Counted from the first letter of the stretch, positions 35,821 to 45,537 are shown. The stretch: DNA of 64,000 bases from Coleofasciculus sp040219735 (GCA_040219735.1 JAVJRX010000047.1); one strand, 5' to 3'. Translations and numbers: made by a program. The notes: a model not told the origin generated them from the letters alone.

Positions 35821-36070
35821 TGTCTTCCCCCTTTGAATAATAGATGATCCTGAATCTTCCCTTGATACCCCCCCTAGTTCTGATGGAGGAAAATCCTCCC
35901 CTACCTGAACCTCAGCGTTCCCGACATCGTTTTGGACAATTTTTCAGGAGACACAGAGATGGGGCATAGGAAGAAAATCTATCAACAGACAGAAGACATT
36001 CTGTCCACTGAGACTCCTATTCTGACTCACAGCAAAAGAGTATGGTAAAAAAAACAAGGGATTGTAATAG

Positions 36071-38089
36071 ATGTTAAACACAGAGCCTGCTGATTCTATG
36101 TCGTTGTCGATGAGTTCCCAAGAGCGTAACCTGCTCAAGCACCTAGTTGACTACTCCCCTATCCAGTCTCTCCCAGAAATTTGGTCGATTGCGGCGCAGC
36201 GATTTGGACAAATCATTGCCCTGAGAGATCCCCATGCCCAACCCGAGGTGATCCTAACGTACACCCAGTTGGTGCGCCAGATTCAACAATTCGCGGCGGG
36301 GTTACAAACCCTGTTCGATAATCCAGTAATCAAACAGGAACAAGACTCCTCGGATCTTCCTCCCCGTGTCGCCTTGATTGCCGATAACAGCCCCCGTTGG
36401 CTGATTGCCGATCAGGGGATTATGACGGCTGGGGCGGCAAATGTGGTTCGCAGCGCCCAAGCTGATCCTGATGAACTGCGGTATATCTTAGAACACAGTG
36501 GCAGTATTGCTTTAGTTGTCGAAGATACTAAAACACTAACTAAACTCAGACCTTATCTTGACGATTTGCAGATTCAGTTTGTGATCCTACTCTCCGATGA
36601 AGATCCACCTGCTGAAGACAAGCTCAAGGTGCTTAATTTCTCTGAGGTGATGAGTCTGGGGTCAAAAACAACCCTACAACCGGTTCAGGCAACTCGTCAA
36701 ACCCTCGCGACCTTAATGTACACCTCCGGCACCACAGGTAAACCCAAGGGGGTAATGTTAAGTCATGGAAACCTGCTGCATCAAGTCACCACCTTTGGTA
36801 TCGTCCTCCAACCCAAAGGAGGCGATCGCGTATTGAGTATTTTACCGACTTGGCATGTCTACGAACGCACCGTAGAATACTTCCTCCTATCCCAAGGCTG
36901 TACCCAAATTTACACCACCATTCGCCATGTCAAAGCCGATCTCAAAGCCTTTAAACCCATCTACATGATCGGTGTTCCTCGGCTGTGGGAATCCATTTAT
37001 GAGGGGGTGCAAAAGCAATTTCGTGAGCAACCGCCGAACAAGCAAAAATTAGTTTTTACCTTACTCGATATCAGTCAGCGCTATATTAAGGCGCGGCGAA
37101 TCGCTCAAGGGTTAGACCTGAACCAGCTGAATACTGGTCCTTTAGAACGTATCAGCGCCAGCATCCAAGCCTCACTCCTGTTACCCGCCCATAAATTAGC
37201 CGACAAACTAATTTATCAAACTGTGCGGGCGGCAACCGGGGGTCAAATCAAAACCATTATAAGTGGTGGGGGTTCCCTGGCAATGCATTTAGAAAACTTC
37301 TTTGAAATTGCTGGGATTGAGATTCTTGTGGGATATGGACTCACCGAAACCTCTCCAGTCACCAACGTCCGCCGGATGGAACGGAATCTGCGCCGTTCAT
37401 CCGGATTACCCATGCCTGGAACCCAGATTCGCATTGTTGATCTCGAAACCCACAAACCCCTACCTCCAGGCAAACGGGGGTTGGTTTTGGTGAAAGGACC
37501 CCAAGTGATGCAAGGGTACTATAAAAACCCAGAGGCGACAGCAAAAGCCATTGACCCCCAAGGATGGTTTGATACCGGAGATTTGGGATGGGTGACTCCC
37601 AACAATGATTTAGTCTTGACAGGACGGGCAAAAGATACCATCGTATTGACCAACGGCGAAAATATTGAGCCGCAACCGATTGAAGATGCCTGTCTGCGAA
37701 GTCCTTATATTGAACAGATTATGCTAGTGGGTCAAGATCAGCGATCGCTCGGTGCGTTAATTGTGCCGAACCTAGAAGCCCTGCAACAGTGGGCAGCCGC
37801 TGAAAATGTTACCCTAAACTTGCCCAACTCCGATACACAGGAGAACAGTGAGTCGTTCCGGACGACTATTGAACTCAAAAGTAAAGAGGTGCAGAACCTA
37901 TTCCGGCAAGAATTGAACCGGGAAGTAAAAAATCGACCAGGTTATCGCCCTGATGATCGGATTGGTCAATTCGTGCTGATTTTAGAACCCTTTTCCATAG
38001 AAAACGGCATGATGACTCAAACACTGAAAATCCGGCGACCCGTTGTTACTCAACGATATCACGATATCATTAACGGGATGTTCGCCTGA
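36071..38089 (+). CDS. aas: Long-chain acyl-CoA/acyl-ACP synthetase
   Basis: A 672-residue AMP-forming ligase. The phosphate loop YTSGTTGKPKGVMLSHGN lies at about residue 217. Other family motifs are TWHVYERTVEYF, GYGLTETSPVTNVRR, GWFDTGDLGW and the C-terminal GRAKDTIVLTNGENIEP. Length and large insertions match the cyanobacterial Aas group, which reactivates free fatty acids released from membrane lipids by coupling them to ACP. Start could be Met1, 10, 14 or 16; MSSQERNLL-type starts are plausible. It is followed 140 bp later by a YlqD-like gene. Confidence 0.92.
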   Translation: MLNTEPADSMSLSMSSQERNLLKHLVDYSPIQSLPEIWSIAAQRFGQIIALRDPHAQPEVILTYTQLVRQIQQFAAGLQTLFDNPVIKQEQDSSDLPPRVALIADNSPRWLIADQGIMTAGAANVVRSAQADPDELRYILEHSGSIALVVEDTKTLTKLRPYLDDLQIQFVILLSDEDPPAEDKLKVLNFSEVMSLGSKTTLQPVQATRQTLATLMYTSGTTGKPKGVMLSHGNLLHQVTTFGIVLQPKGGDRVLSILPTWHVYERTVEYFLLSQGCTQIYTTIRHVKADLKAFKPIYMIGVPRLWESIYEGVQKQFREQPPNKQKLVFTLLDISQRYIKARRIAQGLDLNQLNTGPLERISASIQASLLLPAHKLADKLIYQTVRAATGGQIKTIISGGGSLAMHLENFFEIAGIEILVGYGLTETSPVTNVRRMERNLRRSSGLPMPGTQIRIVDLETHKPLPPGKRGLVLVKGPQVMQGYYKNPEATAKAIDPQGWFDTGDLGWVTPNNDLVLTGRAKDTIVLTNGENIEPQPIEDACLRSPYIEQIMLVGQDQRSLGALIVPNLEALQQWAAAENVTLNLPNSDTQENSESFRTTIELKSKEVQNLFRQELNREVKNRPGYRPDDRIGQFVLILEPFSIENGMMTQTLKIRRPVVTQRYHDIINGMFA

Positions 38090-38228
38090 TTGATGGGAAA
38101 TAGGGTGAAAGAGTCTGCTGGCAAGTTGCCTGTTGATCTTAATCCTCATGCCCCAAACTTTGGGTTATGCTATTACCCGGATTAACCCATATCCTTTTAA
38201 CGTTTCAGACCTACCGAGAAAGAGCTAT

Positions 38229-38684
38229 ATGACTACAGAAGAATCTAAATCAAATCTACTCTTGAAGCGACCGGTTAATATTAAAGCCATTGTCACACCC
38301 CGTTGGAAGGAGGAGGTGCAACAACAACTTCAGGGACAAATTAACCAACTTGACTCTCAACTTCAACAGTTAGACATGCAGGGGCAACGGGCGATCGCGG
38401 AAATCCAAAAGCAAAGTGTGCAACCTCCAGGTCCTCAAGTCAAGCAGCAAATCGACAGTATTCAACTACAGGTCAATCAAAAGAAAAGTGAGCTACTAGA
38501 ACAGAAAAACCAGCAACTCCAGCAACTCCAACAGGTACAGATGCTCGAACTTGACCAAGAAGTCAATCAAGGTCAAATCGAAAGCTTCTTCCGCGTTGAA
38601 GCCGGAGATAACCTGGTTCGCAAAATGCAGGTCGAAATTCTCCTGCGAGATGGCGTAGTCGAAGAAATTCGCGGCGATATCTAA
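38229..38684 (+). CDS. YlqD-like coiled-coil protein
   Basis: The start at 38229 (MTTEESKSNLLLKRPVNIK) is preferred; the longer frame from 38133 reads intergenic DNA. The protein has 151 residues. KAIVTPRWKEEVQQQL and a Gln/Glu-rich coiled coil lead to a small beta-rich end (FRVEAGDNLVRKM, EILLRDGVVEEIRG). This layout matches the YlqD family, small proteins of unknown role. The gene lies between aas and ndbB on the same strand. Confidence 0.78.
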   Translation: MTTEESKSNLLLKRPVNIKAIVTPRWKEEVQQQLQGQINQLDSQLQQLDMQGQRAIAEIQKQSVQPPGPQVKQQIDSIQLQVNQKKSELLEQKNQQLQQLQQVQMLELDQEVNQGQIESFFRVEAGDNLVRKMQVEILLRDGVVEEIRGDI

Positions 38685-38767
38685 ACTTGTGAGGCAAGTA
38701 GGAGTGGGTGTGATGGAATGGTGTTTTGCTATTGATGATAACCTTACCTCCAACCCGCCCTGATTGG

Positions 38768-38791
38768 AGAGACGCGCCATGGCGCGTCTCT
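38768..38791. repeat. Dispersed GAGACG palindrome, copy 3
   Basis: Perfect 24-bp palindrome with half-site AGAGACGCGCCA, followed by AC. Same outer arms as copies 1, 2 and 4 but a different centre. It lies between the YlqD-like gene and ndbB. Confidence 0.85.
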
Positions 38792-38854
38792 ACATTGGGT
38801 ATCTTGCTATCCTGAAAGAAGTTGCCCTACTATGGCTAATCTGCCCATTCAACG

Positions 38855-40054
38855 ATGAGTGACCAACCGACCCGCTTATGTATTCTCGGTGGAGGCTTTG
38901 GGGGGCTTTATACTGCCCTGCGCTTAAGCCAACTCCCTTGGGACAAATTACAGCAGCCAGAAATTATACTCGTTGATCAAAGCGATCGCTTCGTATTTAT
39001 GCCCCTGCTGTATGAACTCCTGACAGGTGAACTGCAAACCTGGGAAATTGCCCCACCCTTTGAGGAACTCCTGGCAAATACAGGGGTACGCTTTACCCAA
39101 GCCACGGTGATGGGTATTGATAGTGAGCAACAGCAGGTACAATTGCAGGATGGCGTAGAATTTTCTTACGATCGCCTGGTCTTATCCTTAGGCGGAGTTA
39201 CACCTCTGGAGAGCGTTCCCGGCGTCGCTGAACATGCTATTTCTTTCCGGGCGATCGCAGATGCTTATCGTTTAGAAGAACGGTTGCGAATTCTGGAAGA
39301 ATCCCACAGGGAAAAAATTCGTGTCGCGGTTGTGGGTGGTGGATACAGTGGGGTAGAACTCGCCTGCAAACTCGCTGAACGCTTAGGAGAACGAGGACGC
39401 CTCCGGTTAATTGAACAGGGTGAGATGATTCTGAAAACCTCTCCCGAATTCAACCGTGAAGCTGCACGGAAGGCTTTAAATGAGCGAGATGTGTGGATTG
39501 ACCTAGAAACATCGGTAGACTCGATCAGCGCTGACACAATTTCTCTGCTGTACAAAGGACAGGTGGATACAATTCCTGTAGATATCGTACTATGGGCAGT
39601 GGGCACCACAGTAGCGCCGTTGGTGCGATCGCTCCCCTTTAAACAAAACCACCGGGGTCAGCTGATGATCACCCCAACCCTGCAAGTGGTTGATCATCCA
39701 GAACTTTATGCTCTAGGGGATCTCGCTGATTGTCGAGACGCCACAGGTCAACAAGTTCCCAACACCGCTCAATCAGCCTTCCAGCAAGCCGATTACGCCG
39801 CTTGGAATATCTGGGCATCCCTGACTGGGCGTCCCTTACTTCCCTTCCGCTACCAGCATTTAGGCGAAATGATGACATTAGGGACAGACAACGCGACACT
39901 GACCGGGTTAGGATTAAAACTTGATGGGGTCTTCGCCCACGTAGCACGGCGTCTTGCCTATCTTTATCGTATGCCCACCCTAGACCATCAGGTTAAAGTT
40001 GGTTTAAATTGGATTGCACAACCTTTATTAAATCTTCTCAAAGATGAGGGATAA
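38855..40054 (+). CDS. ndbB: Type II NAD(P)H dehydrogenase, demethylphylloquinone reductase type
   Basis: A 399-residue two-dinucleotide-fold flavoprotein. The FAD-binding GGGFGG is at residues 12-17 and the NAD(P)-binding GGGYSG near 160. LYALGDLADC and the conserved AFQQADYAAWNIWASLTGRPL follow. Overall it resembles Synechocystis NdbB, which reduces demethylphylloquinone before the last methylation of phylloquinone (vitamin K1) synthesis. Other type II NDH roles (plastoquinone reduction, redox sensing) cannot be excluded. No long hydrophobic C-terminal anchor is seen. Confidence 0.85.
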   Translation: MSDQPTRLCILGGGFGGLYTALRLSQLPWDKLQQPEIILVDQSDRFVFMPLLYELLTGELQTWEIAPPFEELLANTGVRFTQATVMGIDSEQQQVQLQDGVEFSYDRLVLSLGGVTPLESVPGVAEHAISFRAIADAYRLEERLRILEESHREKIRVAVVGGGYSGVELACKLAERLGERGRLRLIEQGEMILKTSPEFNREAARKALNERDVWIDLETSVDSISADTISLLYKGQVDTIPVDIVLWAVGTTVAPLVRSLPFKQNHRGQLMITPTLQVVDHPELYALGDLADCRDATGQQVPNTAQSAFQQADYAAWNIWASLTGRPLLPFRYQHLGEMMTLGTDNATLTGLGLKLDGVFAHVARRLAYLYRMPTLDHQVKVGLNWIAQPLLNLLKDEG

Positions 40055-40110
40055 GGAAGTTTTGACCTTTCACTTAGGAAAGAGGAAACCCGGTTGTGAA
40101 TTTTGAATAT

Positions 40111-40172
40111 GTAGGGGCGGGTTTTACTACTATCGTTTTTTACCTCACCCAGATGCAACTAAACCCGCCCTG
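40111..40172 (-). repeat. GGGCGGGTTT element, copy 1
   Basis: GTAGGGGCGGGTTTT and TAAACCCGCCCTG bound about 30 bp of unrelated sequence. Orientation is opposite to the copies at 40901, 54944 and 59889. A heptamer tandem repeat begins exactly at its end. Confidence 0.8.
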
Positions 40173-40212
40173 ACAAATGACAAATGATAAATGACAAATA
40201 ACAAATGACCAA
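40171..40212 (+). repeat. Heptamer tandem repeat (TGACAAA), six units
   Basis: Six consecutive heptamers of the TGACAAA type with single changes. The last units provide the ATG (40205) of the HAD gene. This is the STRR type of repeat known from filamentous cyanobacteria. Confidence 0.85.
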
Positions 40213-40867
40213 TCCAAAAGTCATTTTACTAGATGCCGTCGGTACATTATTTGGGGTGCGCGGGAGTGTGGGTCAGGTTTACAGCCGCGTAGCTCGTCAG
40301 TTTAACGTGAATGTACCACCCAAACTGGTTAATGATGCCTTTTTCCAAGCCTTTGCTGCGGCTGATCCCTTAGTTTTTCCAGACACAGACTCACAAGAGA
40401 TTCCTCAGTGTGAATTTGAATGGTGGCGCGTGATTGCCCTTCGCACATTCCAAAAAGTCGGTGTTCTGGAACAGTTTGCCGACTTTACCGATTTTTTTGA
40501 CCACCTTTACACCCACTTTGCCACAGCAGAACCGTGGTTTATTTATCCCGATGTGATCCCATCCCTGGAGGGGTGGCGGCGGGTTGGTATTCAACTGGGT
40601 GTTTTATCCAATTTTGATTCTCGCCTTTACTTAGTGCTAAAAGCCCTGAATCTGGATGAGTTTTTTAGTTCAATCACCATTTCGACAGAAGCGGAGGCGG
40701 CTAAACCTGATCCCAAAATTTTTACCCACGCTTTACATAAACATGGATGTGAACCTTCAGAAGCATGGCACATTGGTGATAGTTTGCGGGAGGATTATCA
40801 GGGGGCTAAAGCGGCGGGATTGAGAGCGATTTGGTTGGAGCGTTCCGAGGATATGGCGGAGATTTAA
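40205..40867 (+). CDS. HAD-superfamily hydrolase (HAD-IA, HDHD3-like)
   Basis: A 220-residue protein with motif I ILLDAVGTLFGVRG (Asp nucleophile; the second Asp of the usual DxD is replaced by Val), motif II VLSNFDSRL, the Lys in EAAKPDPKIF and motif IV HIGDSLREDYQGAKAAG. DAVGTL in place of DxDGTL is typical of the HDHD3/REG-2 branch. The substrate is unknown. The start codon lies inside the heptamer repeat, and no Shine-Dalgarno sequence is visible. Confidence 0.87.
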   Translation: MTNPKVILLDAVGTLFGVRGSVGQVYSRVARQFNVNVPPKLVNDAFFQAFAAADPLVFPDTDSQEIPQCEFEWWRVIALRTFQKVGVLEQFADFTDFFDHLYTHFATAEPWFIYPDVIPSLEGWRRVGIQLGVLSNFDSRLYLVLKALNLDEFFSSITISTEAEAAKPDPKIFTHALHKHGCEPSEAWHIGDSLREDYQGAKAAGLRAIWLERSEDMAEI

Positions 40868-40900
40868 TCGTTTTTGTGTCATTCGTCATTCATCATTCGT

Positions 40901-40960
40901 CAGGGCGGGTTTAGTCACATTTAGGTGACAAAAAATGTTAGTAGTCAAACCCGCCCCTAC
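40901..40960 (+). repeat. GGGCGGGTTT element, copy 2
   Basis: CAGGGCGGGTTTAGT to CAAACCCGCCCCTAC with a 30-bp inner part that holds its own TCAC/GTGA pairing. Preceded directly by TCATTCG-type heptamers (40878-40900) and followed by a hairpin at 40977. Confidence 0.82.
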
Positions 40961-40976
40961 CAACCAGGTGTATATA

Positions 40977-41007
40977 GATCCCCGACTTCTTGGAGAAGTC
41001 GGGGATC
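40977..41007. repeat. Perfect 14-bp hairpin
   Basis: GATCCCCGACTTCT and its exact reverse complement flank TGG. A strong stem, without a T-run, in the gap between the HAD gene and the convergent PEP-CTERM gene. It may act as a terminator or belong to a dispersed hairpin family; only one copy is in the window. Confidence 0.85.
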
Positions 41008-41184
41008 TTGCGGAAGAAGACTATACCTCATCAACCACCAAATCTGCTGTAAATGCCGAACAGCTTATGCTGTAAATAAAGATATCAGCAATCAATCAAA
41101 AAGTGGGCAAATGCTACCTTACTCGCAATTGCCCACTAAAATCTTATAAAAATTGTTCTCATTCTATTGATAAGAAGTTAGAAA

Positions 41185-42024
41185 TTAAGATTTCCGAGAA
41201 TTTTTACGACGACGAGAGACTGCCATGGCGCCAGCAAACAGCCCTAACCCAGCTAGGGTAGCGGGTTCTGGAGTGGATTTTGGAACAATGGATTCCGCGA
41301 TGATGACAAAGTCCTGATAGTCTCGGTCAGAGGCAGGAGTTCCAACAAGTTTATCCTCAAAAGCAATGATGAATTCATTGTCGCTAAATACACCCGGTTG
41401 ACGTCCCGGCGCCTGTAGTACTGTTTGATCATTGCCCTGAAAAATGAGACTCTGAGCCGCGTTATTTGTGTTGAGCCGATCCTCGCTGAAGAAGGTTTCG
41501 CCTAGTGGATTTGTCAGGTAATAACCAAACATGTTGCCAAAATCTTCGTAGATTTGGAAGTTAGGATCAGCTACAGGTGGGAATTCAGGTGGGAATGCCA
41601 AAGTGCTAACACCGACGCTGTTATCAGCTAAGAAGAATACGCTGGCTGCATCTCCTGGGTCATTGTCTCCAATAAAGATCGGAACTCGGAAACTAGGGGT
41701 ACCCGCTTTGTAGATACCGAATATGTTTTCAGGGGCAAAACCAGCGATCTCGAAAAGTAAAGTGTTTTCAGAAGCGCCACTAGACTGGTTCGTAAATAAA
41801 TCGAACGGTTTCTGATCATTATCTACGTCAATCTTAGGATCGGATAATGTGATGCCATCCAAGAGTTGTTGGAGGGATATGCCATCATCAGAATCCGCAG
41901 CACCAGATACCGGAACGGGTCGATCATTCAAAGCCGCAGCGCTTTCGGTAAAGGTTGCGACTGACCCAAGAGCGAGTAGGGAAGCACCGACTGCAGATAT
42001 TGCTAATTTATTTGGAGTAAACAT
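41185..42024 (-). CDS. PEP-CTERM sorting-domain protein with DUF4114-like domain
   Basis: A 279-residue exported protein: N-terminal signal (residues about 5-33, LAISAVGASLLALGSVATFTE with cleavage near SAAA). The secreted body ends in a DUF4114-like segment (IAFEDKLVGTPASDRDYQDF). The PEP-CTERM sorting tail is STPEPATLAGLGLFAGAMAV followed by SRRRK. Exosortase recognises PEP, cleaves, and routes such proteins to the surface or matrix. No exosortase gene is in the window. Likely an extracellular matrix protein. Confidence 0.88.
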   Translation of the reverse strand: MFTPNKLAISAVGASLLALGSVATFTESAAALNDRPVPVSGAADSDDGISLQQLLDGITLSDPKIDVDNDQKPFDLFTNQSSGASENTLLFEIAGFAPENIFGIYKAGTPSFRVPIFIGDNDPGDAASVFFLADNSVGVSTLAFPPEFPPVADPNFQIYEDFGNMFGYYLTNPLGETFFSEDRLNTNNAAQSLIFQGNDQTVLQAPGRQPGVFSDNEFIIAFEDKLVGTPASDRDYQDFVIIAESIVPKSTPEPATLAGLGLFAGAMAVSRRRKNSRKS

Positions 42025-42309
42025 ATATGTATGTAAGCCTTACACTAGGTATTTGCTTTGTTAATGGACATACTAATCCCTACTCCCAGAGAAAAACAAT
42101 AGCCTCTAGTCATTCTTCATGAAATCTTTACAGGAAAGAGGGGTTGTCTTCACACTAGCTTCATATTCCTTTGATATATCCTTGATGCTTTCCGTTCCAT
42201 ATAAGCCGCGAATCAACGAATGCATAAGGTTTTCAGACTATGAGGAGCAACGGTAAAATGAAGCTTTCAACTCTACGTCGCACTCGCATAAAGTTTAACG
42301 TCATCCACA

Positions 42310-43275
42310 ATGGCAATGACCGATTCTCGAATTATTACCTATAGTCCCGCTTACACCCTGGTGCCTACATACGAATGCTTTAACCGTTGTAGCTATTGTA
42401 ACTTTCGCGCAAATCCGGGTCAAAGTCCATGGTTGACTTTAACAGAGGCTGGTGAGCGCTTAACACAGCTTCAACCTCAGGGAATTTGTGAAATCCTCAT
42501 CCTCAGTGGTGAGGTGCATCCCCACTCACCACGCCGTCAAGCTTGGTTCCAGCGAATTTATGATCTGTGTGAACTTGCCCTATCAATAGGATTTCTCCCC
42601 CATACTAATGTAGGACCGTTGCAGTTTGAGGAGATGCGATCGCTAAAATCGGTAAATGCATCAATGGGATTAATGCTGGAGGAGATAACACCCCAACTCC
42701 AGCAAACCGTTCACCGTCATGCACCCAGTAAGATACCACAGGTGCGGCTACAACAGCTTATTTGGGCGGGGGAATTGCAGATTCCATTTACTACAGGCTT
42801 ATTGTTGGGTATTGGTGAGACACCCGTTGACTGGTGGGAAACCTTAGATGCGATCGCGCAGCTTCATCATCAGTATGGTCACATCCAAGAAGTTATCTTA
42901 CAACCCCACAGTCCCGGTCATCAACAAAATTGGCAAGCCCCCGCCTTTGATCCGCAGCAGTTACCCCAAGTCATTGCTAAAGCACGTCAAATTTTACCCG
43001 CCGATATCACCCTGCAAATTCCGCCCAATTTAATCCTAGATGATCAATGGTTACTCGCCTGTTTAGCAGCAGGGGCGAGAGATTTGGGGGGAATTGGACC
43101 CAAAGACGAGGTAAATCCCGATTATCCCCATCCTCACATTCAGCGATTACAAAATATCGTCGAACCAGCCGGATGGCATCTATCACCACGCTTACCCGTT
43201 TACCCGCAGTATAATAACTGGTTGTCCCCACGACTACAACAAGCCGTTTTGAATTACCAATTCCCTATTTCTTAA
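42310..43275 (+). CDS. cofG: 7,8-didemethyl-8-hydroxy-5-deazariboflavin synthase, CofG subunit
   Basis: A 321-residue radical-SAM enzyme with the cluster motif ECFNRCSYC (Cys23, Cys27, Cys30). Family segments include ICEILILSGE, SIGFLPHTNVGPL, NASMGLMLEE, FTTGLLLGIGET and AAGARDLGGIGPKDEVNPD. CofG with CofH joins tyrosine to a flavin precursor to make F0, the deazaflavin antenna of cyanobacterial photolyases and the core of F420. cofH is not in this window. Start may be the ATG at 42310 or 42316. The next gene begins 29 bp downstream. Confidence 0.94.
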   Translation: MAMTDSRIITYSPAYTLVPTYECFNRCSYCNFRANPGQSPWLTLTEAGERLTQLQPQGICEILILSGEVHPHSPRRQAWFQRIYDLCELALSIGFLPHTNVGPLQFEEMRSLKSVNASMGLMLEEITPQLQQTVHRHAPSKIPQVRLQQLIWAGELQIPFTTGLLLGIGETPVDWWETLDAIAQLHHQYGHIQEVILQPHSPGHQQNWQAPAFDPQQLPQVIAKARQILPADITLQIPPNLILDDQWLLACLAAGARDLGGIGPKDEVNPDYPHPHIQRLQNIVEPAGWHLSPRLPVYPQYNNWLSPRLQQAVLNYQFPIS

Positions 43276-43304
43276 CCAATTACCTCTTCCCCAATCTCCC
43301 CTGT

Positions 43305-44180
43305 ATGTCTGAACTTGAAACTGCCTTAGAATTCATCCAAAACATTGAACAGAAAAACCCTAATAAATCAGCCTATGAAATCGCCAATATTTTGCGCGGC
43401 TATACCCGAAAAAACTATACAACAAGGTTATGGAGGACCGCAACAGGTTATCACCAAGACTATATTGAAGGAGAATTTCAAGGAAAACTGAACGGGGATG
43501 TACTCTTAAGTGGTGAAATGACAGATTTTGGTCATTTTCTGGCATCCTTGTCTGACCAAATTAATCAACCGGGGGTTCAATGGTCAGATTTAACCCAATG
43601 GACAGCCGATCATACAGCATGGGCGGGTGATATTGGTTCAGCGATCATTGTATATCGAACGCAATACGCTACCCTAGCTGTCAAAACTCTAGGGGAAGCC
43701 TTAACTCGCTTTGCTAGAGATTCTGACTATACCGCAGATGTCGCAGCTTGTGTTATCGGATCTCTGATTAATTCGGGTCGCTATCACTCGGTTTCTCAAG
43801 CCATTGCTGACTATAATTCTACCTCGTATTCCCAGCAAGTGAAAACATTTATTCGGAAACGTTTTGGCGGATCATTTCAAGGTAATCAACTCAATAATCC
43901 AGCAACTGTCGAAGCAAAAATGGCTCAAGTTGTCTTTTTATTCGTGCGGTTATCCAATGCTCCAGATAGGGTGAAATCAATGAAAGAGTTTTGGCAATCT
44001 CCAGAGCAATTAAGCTTAAGTAATATTGTGCAACCGCAACGGAGTGATATTCTGGCAGGAACATTACATTTCTTAGCTCACTTGGTTAAGTTTGGCAGTT
44101 TGGAACCCTTAATATTTAAACCCTATCGCCTGCCAAGAACTAAATGGCTGGGTACTCTTGATCAGGTAACGGTGAATTAA
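43305..44180 (+). CDS. Hypothetical protein downstream of cofG
   Basis: A 291-residue soluble protein, well formed, with no domain I can name with certainty. Notable stretches are MTDFGHFLASLSDQI, WTADHTAWAGDIGSAI and FARDSDYTADVAACVIGSLI. The conserved-looking acidic and His residues (DHTAWAGD) could be catalytic or metal-binding, but that is a guess. The 29-bp gap suggests co-transcription with cofG. Confidence 0.7.
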   Translation: MSELETALEFIQNIEQKNPNKSAYEIANILRGYTRKNYTTRLWRTATGYHQDYIEGEFQGKLNGDVLLSGEMTDFGHFLASLSDQINQPGVQWSDLTQWTADHTAWAGDIGSAIIVYRTQYATLAVKTLGEALTRFARDSDYTADVAACVIGSLINSGRYHSVSQAIADYNSTSYSQQVKTFIRKRFGGSFQGNQLNNPATVEAKMAQVVFLFVRLSNAPDRVKSMKEFWQSPEQLSLSNIVQPQRSDILAGTLHFLAHLVKFGSLEPLIFKPYRLPRTKWLGTLDQVTVN

Positions 44181-44363
44181 AACTTCTGGCAAATGAAATT
44201 CTATCTGTTATCTATTACTAAATCAGTAATGAAGTGATATTCCCTGTTGCTAAAGAATTAATTTCGTCTTTTCGTTAAGTTTTAAAAACAAGCCTCTATC
44301 ATTGGCAGAAAAAATTGCTAAACTACAGCAATCGAAAACAATCCCGAATGGAATGGTTGAAAA

Positions 44364-44747
44364 ATGACTCAAATGAAATGTCCTAAATGTCAAGGAAGCT
44401 TAGAAGCTGTAGTGTATGCCGATATTGAAGTAGATCGATGCACGGATTGCCATGGCATTTGGTTTGATTCTCAAGAGGCTCAAATTCTCAAGAAAATAGA
44501 GGGCTCTGAAGTTATCGATACGGGTGATCCTAAAATCGGGAGTAAATTTAATACCATCGAAGATATTAATTGCCCGAAATGCAAAGCAAAGATGACCAAA
44601 ATGGTTGACCTAAAGCAGTCTCATATTTGGTACGAGAAATGCCCTATCTGTTATGGAATCTGGTTTGATGCGGGGGAATTTAAAGATTATAAACAGGAGG
44701 ATGTTCAGGATATCTTTAAAGGAATATTTAGTCGAGAAAGACGCTGA
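44364..44747 (+). CDS. Double zinc-ribbon (zf-TFIIB) protein
   Basis: A 127-residue protein with two zinc ribbons of the TFIIB type: CPKCQGSLEAV with CTDCHGIWFD, and CPKCKAKMTK with CPICYGIWFDAGEFKD. Eight cysteines in four CxxC pairs would bind two zinc ions. Proteins of this family are widespread in bacteria and their role is poorly known. It is preceded by a 180-bp gap and stands alone. Confidence 0.88.
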   Translation: MTQMKCPKCQGSLEAVVYADIEVDRCTDCHGIWFDSQEAQILKKIEGSEVIDTGDPKIGSKFNTIEDINCPKCKAKMTKMVDLKQSHIWYEKCPICYGIWFDAGEFKDYKQEDVQDIFKGIFSRERR

Positions 44748-45107
44748 TAGGTGCTGATCAGCTATTCAGGCAAATGGAGAGTTATTCGGGTTATCTATAC
44801 TAGCGAATCATCAATCAAAATACAAAATAAGCGGGTTAAAGGGACTTACCTTACCCTCTGGGAAAGCTATACCTAAATCCCCACCTAACAGTTGAGAGGT
44901 AGGGACTTCCTAGAAAACAAGTCCAGTAATCGGATCATCTACTTAAATTTTCCAAAACAAAATGGTGACATGAAGAGCTAAAATTTCCGATCTCTTGACC
45001 CTTTACGAGCTTCGAGGGTATGCTTTTTACTTCTTGTGACCACTAACTGCTATTACTGGACTTGACATTCTGGGGATTTTGTTAAAATAGCCTTTAGTTT
45101 ATATACG
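44748..45107. other. Intergenic, convergent region
   Basis: About 360 bp between the zinc-ribbon gene and the DUF2973 gene. A small imperfect hairpin (GGACTT...AAGTCC near 44903-44923) is present, but no gene or clear terminator. Confidence 0.4.
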
Positions 45108-45422
45108 CTAAATCTCTTCTGACTTATCCACGCTATGGCTGGGAGAGGCATTATATAAAGCATCAAGCTGGGTGCGGGCGTCTTCAACCGTCATTGATTT
45201 CATCACCAGCAGCGGCTCACTTGTTGGTTTACCTGCATCATCCAACAGTTCTGGGTGGGGTACACCAGTGTGATGAAAGCCAGACGCGGAAAATGATTGT
45301 CTTCCCGCAGGGGAGTAGTGCCGCTGAGCATCTATACTCAAGTTCAGCAAGCTGCGAATCAAATTCCCGATCGCCAGAAATGCAATAACGGTAAAGGCAA
45401 TTACATAGAGTAGGTGTAACAT
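45108..45422 (-). CDS. DUF2973-like small membrane protein
   Basis: A 104-residue protein starting with one membrane helix (MLHLLYVIAFTVIAFLAIG) followed by NLIRSLLNLSIDAQR and a soluble tail with HTGVPHPELLDDAGKP and MTVEDARTQLDALY. It matches what I know of DUF2973, a cyanobacterial family usually found beside DUF2605, as here (115 bp downstream of that gene). Function unknown. Confidence 0.75.
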   Translation of the reverse strand: MLHLLYVIAFTVIAFLAIGNLIRSLLNLSIDAQRHYSPAGRQSFSASGFHHTGVPHPELLDDAGKPTSEPLLVMKSMTVEDARTQLDALYNASPSHSVDKSEEI

Positions 45423-45537
45423 GGCATCATCCTTTAGACTAAACCGTTGATTTGTTAATCGATTATCTTAGATGGGTCAAGAAATTACGTCTTTATCACT
45501 AATCCGTTTAGCTTATCAAATCTCGGCAGAAATTTGA

